Positions 7,740-16,502 of a stretch of 64,000 nucleotides of DNA are shown in pieces. The notes under the pieces are model-generated. The model was not told where the DNA came from. It ran no database searches and saw only the letters and a program-made list of their open reading frames with translations. How positions within the stretch are numbered: position 1 is the first letter of the stretch; each line of letters begins with the position of its first letter. A program made the position numbers and the translations under genes. Source of the stretch: an uncultured Bacteroidales bacterium (GTDB lineage: Bacteria > Bacteroidota > Bacteroidia > Bacteroidales > Paludibacteraceae); NCBI GenBank assembly GCA_934667275.1, contig CAKULK010000005.1, forward strand, positions 76,755-140,754. Reading direction: 5' to 3'.

Positions 7740-10547
7740 ATGAAGAAACTCATTCTTAGCACATTAGTGCTGGCGTTGGGCTTGACCGCCGCAGCGCAAC
7801 AACCGCAGCCGCTGCCCATTGACTCGGCTGTACGTGTAGGGCACCTCGACAACGGGCTGACCTACTACATCCGCCACAACGAGTACCCCAAACAGCGTGC
7901 GGAGTTCCATATCGCACAGGCAGTGGGTGCTATCCTCGAGGAGGACAACCAGAACGGTCTGGCGCACTTCCTCGAGCACATGGCTTTCAATGGCACCGAG
8001 CACTTCCCTGGCAAGGGTATCATCGAGTACTTCGAGTCTATCGGTGTGAACTTCGGTGGCAACATCAATGCTTACACTTCGTTGGACGAGACCGTCTATC
8101 GCCTCTCCGACGTGCCTACCTACCGCGAGGGGATTGTCGACTCCGCCCTGCTTGTGATGCACGACTGGGCTTGCGGTCTGTCGCTTCTGCCCGAAGAGAT
8201 TGACGCAGAGCGCGGTGTGATACGCGAGGAATGGCGCACGGGTGCGGATGCCAACCGCCGTATGTGGAAGGCTATCAACCCGCTCAAGTTCCCCAACAGC
8301 CAGTATGCAAAGCGCGATGTGATTGGTGACACCGCTGTCATCAACAACTTTGCTTACGATGCACTCCGCTCCTACTACCACAAGTGGTATGGTCCTGACA
8401 ACCAAGCCATTGTCGTAGTAGGTGATATTGACGTGGACGCTATCGAGGCGAAGATTAAAGCCCTGTGGGCTGACGTGCCTGCCCGTGAGAACCGCGGTGA
8501 GCGTCCTCTCTACTCGGTGGACGACAACCAGGAGCCTATCGTGGCTATCGTTACCGACAAAGAGGGGCAATACACCCGCATCGAGTTGGACTACAAGAAA
8601 GCCAAACTGCCTGAGGCACTGCGCGGTACCGATGTGGATTATACGCTCTCGATGGCGCAAAACCTCATCTGCGGTATGCTCAACAACCGCCTGCAGGACT
8701 TGGCTGTTGACCCCAACGCGTCGTTTGTAGGCGCAGGCTCCTACTACACCGAGTTGGTGAAGGAGAAAGATGCTTTTGTGGCTATCTATGTGGCTAAGGA
8801 TGGTCAGGAGACGCAGGCATACAAAGACCTGCTCACCCAGATGGAGAAGATGCGCCGCTATGGCTTCACCCAGTCGGAACTCGACCGTGTGTGGACGGAG
8901 ACAGAGTCGTCCTACGAGAAGCAGTACAACGAGCGCAACTCGGTACGCAACATCACCTACACCCGCGAATATATCCGCAACTTCTTGGACGATGAAGTCA
9001 TCCCGGGCATCGAATGGGAGTACAAGACCCTGCCTATGCTGCGCCAGATGATTACCCTCGATATGCTCAACCAGATGGCAAAGTCCTTCATCACCGACGA
9101 GAACCTGATTATTGCCATCACCGCACCCGAGAAAGAGAGCGTGAACCTGCCTACCGAGCAGCAGATACGCGACCTTCTGGCTGAGTCGAAGGAGTGGAAA
9201 ATCGCTGAGCCTATAGAGGAGGCTATCCGCACCACCTTGGTGGAGAAGGCTCCCAAAGCAGGCAAAATCAAGAAGACGGCTTACAACGAGGCACTTGGTA
9301 CCACCGAGTGGACCCTCTCCAACGGTGTGCGCGTTATCCTCAAACCGACCACCTTCAAGCAGGACGAGATACTGATGTCGGCGCGCTCGTTTGGCGGTAC
9401 CTCCACCGTGGCGGACGTCAACGACCTGCCATCCGCACAGTTTGCAACGGAAATCATTGAGTTCTGCGGTATCGGCGACTTCAGCCTGACCGAGTTGCAG
9501 AAGGCCCTCACGGGCAAGTACGTGAGCGTCAGCCCGTCTATCTCGAGCACCACCGATGCCATGAGCGGCAGTTCCAACATCAAGGACCTCGAGACCATGC
9601 TCCAACTCAACTACCTCTACTTCACGGCTCCCCGCCGCGACGAGAAGGCATTCGAGGCACTCAAGGGCATTATGGCTACCCAACTCAAGAACAAAGAGGC
9701 GAACCCCAAATACGCATGGAGTGATTCTATCCAGATGATGGCTACCAACAACTCGCCGCGTACTATCATTCAGGACGAGAAGATGCTCGCGGCTGTGGAC
9801 ATGGACAAGGCTATCGCGTTCTACAAACAACGCTTTGCCAACCCTGCCGACTTCACGTTCTTCTTCACGGGTAACATTGACCCTGCCGACCCTGCCTTCC
9901 AGAAGATGGTATGCACATGGATTGGCGGCATGAAGACCACGAAGAAGCATGAGTCGTTTGTGGACAACAATGTACGTGTCACCCCGGGTATCCAGAAGAA
10001 CTACTTCACCCGCGAGATGCACACCCATACGGCTTCCAACTTTATCCAATACACCTCTTATGATATTCCTTATACCATAGAGAATATGCTCAATATGCGC
10101 ATGATTGGACGTATCCTCAGCACCCGCTACCTGGAGTCTATCCGTGAGCGCGAGGGTGGCTCGTATGGTGTAGGTGTGGCAGGCCGCTTGTACCGCAATC
10201 CTGTGGCAGAGGCTGAGTTGCTCATGCAGTTCGACACCGACCCCGAGAAGCAGGAGAAACTGATGGGTATCATCCACGAAGAGATGCAGACCATCATCGA
10301 CAATGGTCCGTTGGCTACCGACCTCGGCAAGGAGAAGGAGTCCATGCTCAAGGACTACGACGAGAACCTCGAGAAGAACGGCTATTGGCTCAACACCATT
10401 CTGTATAGTTACTACACCTATGGTGAGAACTACCTGACCGGGTACCCCGAGGCAGTACGCGCCCTGTCGGCAGAGTCCGTACAGGCAATGTTGCGCAAAC
10501 TCGTCAGCGCAGGCAACATGTTCGAGGTAGTGATGCTACCCGAATAA
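7740..10547 (+). CDS. Secreted zinc peptidase, M16 family (pitrilysin/insulinase-like)
   Basis: A 935-residue periplasmic or exported metallopeptidase. A signal peptide (MKKLILSTLVLALGLTAAAQ) precedes an M16 domain with the inverted zinc motif HFLEH near residue 75 and the downstream glutamate in the ETVYRL region. A second, inactive-type M16 half starts near residue 510 (LSNGVRVILKPTTFKQDEIL), as in the two-half layout of the large M16 enzymes. C-terminal GGSYGVGV is the conserved substrate-binding segment. The gene stands alone, ending in a good terminator. No consensus promoter was found in the 153-bp upstream gap, where a 7-bp repeat lies. Substrate unknown; peptide degradation is the usual role. 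Confidence 0.93.
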   Translation: MKKLILSTLVLALGLTAAAQQPQPLPIDSAVRVGHLDNGLTYYIRHNEYPKQRAEFHIAQAVGAILEEDNQNGLAHFLEHMAFNGTEHFPGKGIIEYFESIGVNFGGNINAYTSLDETVYRLSDVPTYREGIVDSALLVMHDWACGLSLLPEEIDAERGVIREEWRTGADANRRMWKAINPLKFPNSQYAKRDVIGDTAVINNFAYDALRSYYHKWYGPDNQAIVVVGDIDVDAIEAKIKALWADVPARENRGERPLYSVDDNQEPIVAIVTDKEGQYTRIELDYKKAKLPEALRGTDVDYTLSMAQNLICGMLNNRLQDLAVDPNASFVGAGSYYTELVKEKDAFVAIYVAKDGQETQAYKDLLTQMEKMRRYGFTQSELDRVWTETESSYEKQYNERNSVRNITYTREYIRNFLDDEVIPGIEWEYKTLPMLRQMITLDMLNQMAKSFITDENLIIAITAPEKESVNLPTEQQIRDLLAESKEWKIAEPIEEAIRTTLVEKAPKAGKIKKTAYNEALGTTEWTLSNGVRVILKPTTFKQDEILMSARSFGGTSTVADVNDLPSAQFATEIIEFCGIGDFSLTELQKALTGKYVSVSPSISSTTDAMSGSSNIKDLETMLQLNYLYFTAPRRDEKAFEALKGIMATQLKNKEANPKYAWSDSIQMMATNNSPRTIIQDEKMLAAVDMDKAIAFYKQRFANPADFTFFFTGNIDPADPAFQKMVCTWIGGMKTTKKHESFVDNNVRVTPGIQKNYFTREMHTHTASNFIQYTSYDIPYTIENMLNMRMIGRILSTRYLESIREREGGSYGVGVAGRLYRNPVAEAELLMQFDTDPEKQEKLMGIIHEEMQTIIDNGPLATDLGKEKESMLKDYDENLEKNGYWLNTILYSYYTYGENYLTGYPEAVRALSAESVQAMLRKLVSAGNMFEVVMLPE

Positions 10548-10570
10548 AGAAATCGCAAAACAACAACTAA

Positions 10571-10605
10571 CAAGGTGTCTGACTCATATCAGACATCTTG
10601 TTTTT
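10571..10605 (+). terminator. Rho-independent terminator after the M16 protease gene
   Basis: A 12-bp stem (10571-10582 with 10589-10600, one G-T pair) with a 6-nt loop is followed by TTTTTG. It starts 23 bp after the stop codon. Confidence 0.88.
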
Positions 10606-10636
10606 GTCTAAAAGGAAACTGAAGTGCCATTGGCCC

Positions 10637-10667
10637 TTGCATAGTTGAGAAAAAAGCAGTAACTTTG
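10637..10667 (+). promoter_or_regulatory. Promoter of the TonB receptor-mutS transcript
   Basis: TTG at 10637-10639, 20-bp spacer, TAACTTTG at 10660-10667. The receptor ATG is 48 bp downstream. A short inverted repeat (CTCACTCTGGAGTGAG) lies in the leader at about 10682-10697. Confidence 0.75.
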
Positions 10668-10714
10668 TAGGCTTTTGCTACTCACTCTGGAGTGAGCAGC
10701 AATTAAACCTCTCA

Positions 10715-13225
10715 ATGACAAGACAACAACACATACGAATACTCATCTTCCTGCTATTAGTAGGAACATCACACGCATTGGGAACAGAAAAAGGACATAA
10801 TGTACGTATATTCGGATATGTGTTGGATTCTGACAATCAAGGCATTGAATTAGCCAATGTATATGTTGAAGGTGCTATAGTTGGGGCAAATACAGAGTCA
10901 GGAATGAAAACAGGCACCACCACCAACCTCAACGGCTACTATGACATAAGTATTCCTATGAGTGATACCGTCACTATAGTCTATTCCATGGTGGGATACG
11001 AGACCATCCGCCAGCAGGTGTACACCACGCGCGATGTGATAGGTATCAATGTGGTGCTGCCAACCAACGAAGAACTGCTTGCCGAAGTTACCGTGCGCGG
11101 TATCCAAAGGCAGACAGGCACCATGGATAAGGGCAATGTAAGCACTGCACGCCTTATGCCTGACGCTACGGGTGGCGGAATAGAGAATATGCTGGTCACA
11201 TTCGCAGGCGTGAGACAGAACAACGAAATGAGTAGCCAGTACAATGTGCGCGGTGGCAGTTTTGATGAGAACTCGGTGTATGTCAACGGGTTGGAGGTAC
11301 ACCGCCCTTTGCTTATACGAAGCGGACAACAAGAGGGGCTCAGTTTCGTCAATCCTGATATGGTAGAGAGCGTGGAGTTCTCCGCAGGCGGATTTGATGC
11401 ACAATACGGGGACAAGATGTCGTCTGTCCTTGACATACGCTACAAACGTCCTACCCGTCTGGAGTCACACCTAAGCCTCAGCATATTGGGTGCCAACGGC
11501 TATGTGGGTTGGGGCGACTCCGTGCAGAGCCAGATGCACAGCATCCGCTACAAGACTTCGCGCTACATGCTGGGTGCCCTTGACACCAAAGGCAACTACA
11601 ATCCCAACTTCATCGACTACCAGACGCAAATGACTTGGCGGCTGACTCCTGACAACCGTTGGAGTATGCGCTTGTTGGGTAACTTCAGTCAGAACAGTTA
11701 CGAGTTCATTCCTGACAGTTCAAGCAGCAGTTTCGGCACACAACAGCAGGCAATGAACCGCACCATCTGGTACGAAGGGCAGGAGAAGGACATGTTCCGT
11801 ACAGCCTTTGCTGCCCTCAGTGCCGAGGGCAAAATCAACAAAGAGGTGCAGATAGGCTTCGACCTCAGCGGCTTCTACACGCATGAGCAGGAGACATACG
11901 ACATCAGTAGTGAGTATGTGCTCAGCGAACAGTCACCCGACGGGCAAAAGGGAACCACCCAACGCGGCGAGGGTGTGGATGGCAATGTGAACTCAGGCAG
12001 TGTCCTTGGCACAGGCAGGTTCCACGAACACGCACGCAATACACTACAGGCAGGTATGGTCACCTTAGCCCACACAGGAACATGGAAACGCGGAGCCAAT
12101 GCCCTGCACTGGGGTGTCAGCGGGCAAATGGAACTCATCAGTGACCGTATCAGCGAGTGGGAATGGCGTGACTCCATGGGCTACAGCCTCCCCAACGAAG
12201 ATGCCGAGATGGCTCTTTTCTATGCCCTCAAAGGCACCACACGTATGCTCAGCGGACGGCTCCAAGCCTACGCACAGGACACCTACCGCTGGTCCACCGA
12301 CCACGGCAAGGTGCTGCTCACAGCGGGTATGCGTCTTAACTGGTGGAGCAAGACCAACGAGATACTTCCCAGTCCGCGTGTCAGTGTGACATGGATGCCC
12401 GGTTGGAAGCAGGACTTCACCTTCCGCGTAGCCACAGGACTCTACTACCAAGCCCCTTTCTACAAGGAACTGCGCCAAACGGTGACCGATGACAACGGTG
12501 TGGCATACGTACATATCAACGACAAGTTGAGAGCCCAACGCTCATGGCAACTCGTCATGGGGGCGGACTACTATTTCCGCGCATGGGGCAGACCGTTCAA
12601 GTTCACTGCCGAAGCCTATAGCAAACTCATTGACCGTATGGAGAGTTACACCGTGGACAATGTACGTGTGCGCTATTCGGGCGTCAACGACAGCCGCGGA
12701 TACACCATCGGGCTTGATATGAAACTGTATGGCGAACTTGTGCCCGGGGCGGACACATGGATTAGTTTCTCCACCATGCGCAGCCGTATGCACCTGCTCG
12801 ATGATGTGAACAACCTCGGCTGGTTTCCCACCCCGCAGGAGCAGCGGTACAGCCTGACCATGTACTTTCAGGACTATATCCCCCGCCTGCCGCAGTACAA
12901 GGTGCACCTCAAGTTCATCTACAGCGAGGGCTTGCCTTTCGGCTACCCGCGCAACGAGAAGATGCGCTATCTCGGACATATAAAGGATTATATGCGTCTG
13001 GATATAGGTGCCAGCCGCACCTTCTCCGCAAGCACCGACAAATGGATGCGGAAGTCCCGCCATGTGGACAGTTGGAGCGTGCAGTTTGAGGTCTTCAACC
13101 TCATCGGATGGAAGAACGTGAACAGTTATTACTGGGTCACAGCCGCCAACGGACAGCAGTGGGCAAGTCCCAACTACCTCACGGGGCGTATGTTCAACCT
13201 GAAGATAGACGTAAGTATCAAATAA
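10715..13225 (+). CDS. TonB-dependent outer-membrane receptor with CarboxypepD-reg-like domain
   Basis: An 836-residue outer-membrane transporter. A signal peptide (about 1-24) is followed by a carboxypeptidase-regulatory-like beta-sandwich (VRIFGYVLDSDNQGIELANV to about residue 115). A plug domain comes next (about 125-240, with MLVTFAGVRQNNEMSSQYNVRGG and FDAQYGDKMSSVLDIRYKRP). The rest is a beta-barrel ending in MFNLKIDVSIK. There is no SusD partner, so it is not a classical SusCD pair; the plug resembles the non-SusC receptor class. The ligand cannot be told from sequence. mutS starts 16 bp after the stop, so it is probably co-transcribed from the 10637 promoter. Confidence 0.93.
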   Translation: MTRQQHIRILIFLLLVGTSHALGTEKGHNVRIFGYVLDSDNQGIELANVYVEGAIVGANTESGMKTGTTTNLNGYYDISIPMSDTVTIVYSMVGYETIRQQVYTTRDVIGINVVLPTNEELLAEVTVRGIQRQTGTMDKGNVSTARLMPDATGGGIENMLVTFAGVRQNNEMSSQYNVRGGSFDENSVYVNGLEVHRPLLIRSGQQEGLSFVNPDMVESVEFSAGGFDAQYGDKMSSVLDIRYKRPTRLESHLSLSILGANGYVGWGDSVQSQMHSIRYKTSRYMLGALDTKGNYNPNFIDYQTQMTWRLTPDNRWSMRLLGNFSQNSYEFIPDSSSSSFGTQQQAMNRTIWYEGQEKDMFRTAFAALSAEGKINKEVQIGFDLSGFYTHEQETYDISSEYVLSEQSPDGQKGTTQRGEGVDGNVNSGSVLGTGRFHEHARNTLQAGMVTLAHTGTWKRGANALHWGVSGQMELISDRISEWEWRDSMGYSLPNEDAEMALFYALKGTTRMLSGRLQAYAQDTYRWSTDHGKVLLTAGMRLNWWSKTNEILPSPRVSVTWMPGWKQDFTFRVATGLYYQAPFYKELRQTVTDDNGVAYVHINDKLRAQRSWQLVMGADYYFRAWGRPFKFTAEAYSKLIDRMESYTVDNVRVRYSGVNDSRGYTIGLDMKLYGELVPGADTWISFSTMRSRMHLLDDVNNLGWFPTPQEQRYSLTMYFQDYIPRLPQYKVHLKFIYSEGLPFGYPRNEKMRYLGHIKDYMRLDIGASRTFSASTDKWMRKSRHVDSWSVQFEVFNLIGWKNVNSYYWVTAANGQQWASPNYLTGRMFNLKIDVSIK

Positions 13226-13241
13226 CCAAACAATTGTATAT

Positions 13242-15878
13242 ATGGGAAAGGTAGATATTAACGACACCCCTATGATGAAGCAGTTCCGCGACATCAAGGC
13301 ACAGTATCCGGACGCGATGCTGCTGTTCCGGTGCGGGGACTTCTATGAGACCTATGCGGAAGATGCCGTGCGTGCCAGCAAGATGCTGAACATCACCCTC
13401 ACCCACCGCAGCAACGGCGGTTCGGGAAAGGGCTCGAGTGTGGAGATGGCAGGTTTCCCATTCCACGCGCTGGATACCTATCTCCCCAAGTTGGTGCGTA
13501 CCGGTGTGCGCGTAGCGATATGCGACCAGTTGGAGGACCCCAAGCTGACGAAGAAGTTGGTGAAGCGCGGGGTGACGGAATTAGTTACGCCCGGGGTCAG
13601 TTACTCCGACACCACCCTGCAGCAGAAGGAGAATACGTGGCTGGCATGTATCCAGTTTGGCAAGCAGACAGTTGGCATAGCGTTCTTGGATATATCCACG
13701 GGGGAGTTCCTTGTGGCAGAGGGAACCAAGGACTACGCCGACAAACTATTGGTGAACTTCGCGCCCAAGGAGGTGCTATACCTTCGGGGAAAGAAGCAGG
13801 AATTTCAGGATGCCTTCGGTAGCAAGTACTTCACCTTTGAGTTGGAGGACTGGATGATGACCGCAGACGCGGCACATGACAGGCTGACCAAGCAGTTTCA
13901 GGTGCAGAATCTGAAAGGCTTCGGTGTGGACAAACTGCCGCAAGGAGTGATTGCCGCTGGGGCAATTCTCCACTATCTAGACATGACCCAGCACCTGCAG
14001 ACAGGGCATATCCAGCACCTGAGTCGCATAGAGGAAGACAAATACGTTTGGATGGACAGGTTCACCATCCGCAACCTCGAATTACTGGGGGGGCAGACAG
14101 AAGAGAGCCGCACTCTGTATGATGTACTGGACCGCACCATCACCCCTATGGGGGGGCGTCTGCTGCACCGCTGGATGGCATTTCCGCTGAAGGAGGTGCG
14201 TCCGATACGCAACAGGCAGACGGTGGTGGAGTACCTGTTCCGCCATCCTGATGAGCGCGGAATCCTGCGCGACAACCTGCAGCGTATTCAGGATATGGAG
14301 CGCATAGTCAGCAAGATAGCCACGGGACGCATCAGCCCACGGGAGATGGTGCAATTGCGCTACGCATTGGACGCCATGGCTCCTATCAAGGGTGTGTGTG
14401 TGCGTGCGGAAGCGGGAAGTTACCTGCACCTGCTGGGCGAACAACTGAGCCTGTGCGAGGAGATGCGTGACCGCATAGCCCGTGAGATAGTGCCCGACCC
14501 GCCTGCCGTTCAGGGAAAGCCCAATGTGATTGCGCGAGGCATAGACAGCGAGTTGGACGACCTGCGCGACATACAAACCCATGGCAAGGACTACCTGCTG
14601 CATATCCAACAGCGAGAGGTGGAGGCGACCGGCATACAGAGTCTGAAAATCGGTTACAACAACGTGTTCGGGTACTACTTGGAGGTGCGCAACACGTACA
14701 AAGACCAAGTGCCGGCAGAGTGGATCAGGAAGCAGACCCTCGTGAATGCCGAGCGGTATATCACGCAGGAACTCAAGGAATATGAGGAGAAGATACTGAC
14801 CGCCGAGACGCAAATACAGATTATCGAGAGCCGGTTGTACACGGAACTGATGCTGGCGTTGTCGGAATTCGTGCCGCAGATGCAGGCAGACGCTGCCGTA
14901 GTGGCGCAGTTGGACTGCCTAATGAGTTTTGCAACAGTGGCTATGGAGAATAAGTACGTGTGTCCTGACGTGAATGACAGTCTCGTGATTGACATCCGAC
15001 AAGGGCGGCATCCCGTGATAGAGAAGCAACTGCCGATAGGTGAGGAGTACGTGCCCAATGACGTGCTATTGGACAACAACGGGCAGCAAATCATCATATT
15101 GACAGGTCCGAATATGGCGGGAAAGTCGGCATTGCTGCGGCAGACCGCCCTCATCGTGCTGATGGCGCAAATGGGTTGTTTCGTGCCCGCCGAGAGTGCG
15201 TCGGTGGGTGTGGTGGACAAGATTTTCACCCGTGTGGGGGCAAGTGACAATATCTCGATGGGTGAGAGTACGTTTATGGTGGAGATGAATGAGGCAGCCA
15301 GTATTCTGAACAACCTCAGCGAGCGCAGTTTGGTGCTGTTTGACGAGTTGGGGCGCGGCACGAGCACATACGACGGCATCAGTATCGCATGGGCGATTGT
15401 GGAGTATATCCACGAGCACCGCGGGCATGCCAAAACGCTTTTCGCCACACACTATCACGAACTGAATGAGATGGAGAAGCAGTTCGCCCGCATACGGAAC
15501 TACAATGTGTCGGTCAAGGAAGCGAACGGGAAGGTGATATTCATGCGTAAGTTGGTGAGAGGGGGTTCTGAACACAGTTTCGGTATTCACGTAGCCAAAT
15601 TAGCGGGTATGCCTGCGAGCATCATCGACCGCGCCAACCAGATACTGCACGACTTGGAGGCACCCCAGCACTCGCCCGTCAGCACAGCCATACCGCCTGC
15701 AGAACGCGGGCTGAACACCGTGGGTGCGGGAGGTATGCAGTTGAGTTTCTTTCAGTTGGACGACCCTGTACTGGAGCAGGTGCGTGACGAGGTTACTCAC
15801 CTGGATATCAATAACCTGACACCATTGGAGGCACTGAACAAACTGAGTGAGATAAAAAAGTTGGTGGGAGGAAAATAG
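13242..15878 (+). CDS. mutS: DNA mismatch repair protein MutS
   Basis: Recognises mismatches and small loops and starts mismatch repair. The 878 residues are full length. The mismatch-binding domain I shows the F-x-E wedge (FRCGDFYETY near residue 28). The ATPase has Walker A GPNMAGKSALLRQ (around 622), STFMVEM and Walker B/D-loop LFDELGRGTSTYDG, and the TLFATHYHEL switch. The C-terminus carries the helix-turn-helix dimer region. It is only 16 bp downstream of the TonB receptor, an unusual functional pairing that suggests chance operon structure. Confidence 0.97.
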   Translation: MGKVDINDTPMMKQFRDIKAQYPDAMLLFRCGDFYETYAEDAVRASKMLNITLTHRSNGGSGKGSSVEMAGFPFHALDTYLPKLVRTGVRVAICDQLEDPKLTKKLVKRGVTELVTPGVSYSDTTLQQKENTWLACIQFGKQTVGIAFLDISTGEFLVAEGTKDYADKLLVNFAPKEVLYLRGKKQEFQDAFGSKYFTFELEDWMMTADAAHDRLTKQFQVQNLKGFGVDKLPQGVIAAGAILHYLDMTQHLQTGHIQHLSRIEEDKYVWMDRFTIRNLELLGGQTEESRTLYDVLDRTITPMGGRLLHRWMAFPLKEVRPIRNRQTVVEYLFRHPDERGILRDNLQRIQDMERIVSKIATGRISPREMVQLRYALDAMAPIKGVCVRAEAGSYLHLLGEQLSLCEEMRDRIAREIVPDPPAVQGKPNVIARGIDSELDDLRDIQTHGKDYLLHIQQREVEATGIQSLKIGYNNVFGYYLEVRNTYKDQVPAEWIRKQTLVNAERYITQELKEYEEKILTAETQIQIIESRLYTELMLALSEFVPQMQADAAVVAQLDCLMSFATVAMENKYVCPDVNDSLVIDIRQGRHPVIEKQLPIGEEYVPNDVLLDNNGQQIIILTGPNMAGKSALLRQTALIVLMAQMGCFVPAESASVGVVDKIFTRVGASDNISMGESTFMVEMNEAASILNNLSERSLVLFDELGRGTSTYDGISIAWAIVEYIHEHRGHAKTLFATHYHELNEMEKQFARIRNYNVSVKEANGKVIFMRKLVRGGSEHSFGIHVAKLAGMPASIIDRANQILHDLEAPQHSPVSTAIPPAERGLNTVGAGGMQLSFFQLDDPVLEQVRDEVTHLDINNLTPLEALNKLSEIKKLVGGK

Positions 15879-15957
15879 AACAAATAATATTTCAAGAGCA
15901 GGAGATATTTCCAAAAGTAGAGAGTATTGTCCTTTTTTCCATACTTTTCTTTATATT

Positions 15958-15988
15958 TTGTGTAAACCAGTGAAAAGCAGTACCTTTG
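15958..15988 (+). promoter_or_regulatory. Promoter of the small lipoprotein gene
   Basis: TTG at 15958-15960, 20-bp spacer, TACCTTTG at 15981-15988. The leader of about 80 nt contains a small hairpin (GTGGC/GCCAC, 15998-16002 with 16014-16018). Confidence 0.75.
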
Positions 15989-16075
15989 TGCATCATTGTG
16001 GCGGACTTAATAAGCCACTTTGTTGAAAGGAAATAAAATAATTATAATAATTAACTTTCTAAAACTACAAAAACA

Positions 16076-16348
16076 ATGAAAAAATTTGCTATTGCATGCG
16101 CCATTGTATTGGCAGCGGGCATGATGACCTCCTGCGGTGACACTAACTACTGCTGGGAAATCACCCAAACTGTTAAAGTATTAGGTGTTGAGACTTCTGC
16201 AACTACCTATTGGTGGGGCACAAAGAACGATTTGAAATCTCAAGAGGAAAGCATCAAACAAACCCTTAAAGAAACCGGCATATCAGAAGATGCCTACACG
16301 CTCACCAGCAAAAAGGCTAACAAAAGCCAAGACGATTGCCACAAATAA
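16076..16348 (+). CDS. Small lipoprotein of unknown function
   Basis: A 90-residue protein with a lipoprotein signal peptide ending in the lipobox MTSC (Cys at about residue 20). The mature part has about 70 residues, with aromatic NYCWEITQTV and a lysine-rich helix LKSQEESIKQTLKETG. Two further cysteines (in NYCWE and DDCHK) could form a disulfide. I recognise no family. It has its own promoter and its own terminator, so it is a single-gene unit and probably expressed well; that is inference. Confidence 0.75.
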   Translation: MKKFAIACAIVLAAGMMTSCGDTNYCWEITQTVKVLGVETSATTYWWGTKNDLKSQEESIKQTLKETGISEDAYTLTSKKANKSQDDCHK

Positions 16349-16370
16349 ATCAAAAGTAACAATAATCAAT

Positions 16371-16406
16371 AAAAAGCACACCCAGAAATTGAGTTGTGCT
16401 TTTTTA
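16371..16406 (+). terminator. Terminator of the small lipoprotein gene
   Basis: AAAAAGCACA (16371-16380) pairs with TGTGCTTTTT (16395-16404) across a 14-nt loop, giving a stem followed directly by T residues, 22 bp after the stop. Confidence 0.75.
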
Positions 16407-16440
16407 TTGGTCGTATTATACTCCAAACACAAAAGAATAG

Positions 16441-16485
16441 ACAAACAAAAACAGGCTGCCTTTAAGGCAGCCTGTTTTTGTTTGT
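16441..16485. terminator. Perfect bidirectional terminator between the lipoprotein gene and pnp
   Basis: Two perfectly complementary 22-base arms (16441-16462 and 16464-16485) flank one central T. The GC core AGGCTGCC is bordered by A-rich and T-rich ends on both sides, so either strand gives a hairpin plus U-tract. It serves pnp (minus, ending at 16503) and backs up the upstream terminator. Confidence 0.9.
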
Positions 16486-16502
16486 CTAAATAATTCCTAT
16501 AA

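Noticed and set aside
7764..10277. 837-codon open frame antisense to the M16 protease gene
   Set aside because: It is an exact shadow of a gene with strongly biased codons; no start region, promoter or family motif, and the His/Leu/Val-rich translation is typical of antisense frames.
10682..10697. Inverted repeat CTCACTCTGGAGTGAG in the TonB receptor leader as a riboswitch or operator
   Set aside because: Too short for a riboswitch and without further conserved elements; mentioned only with the promoter.
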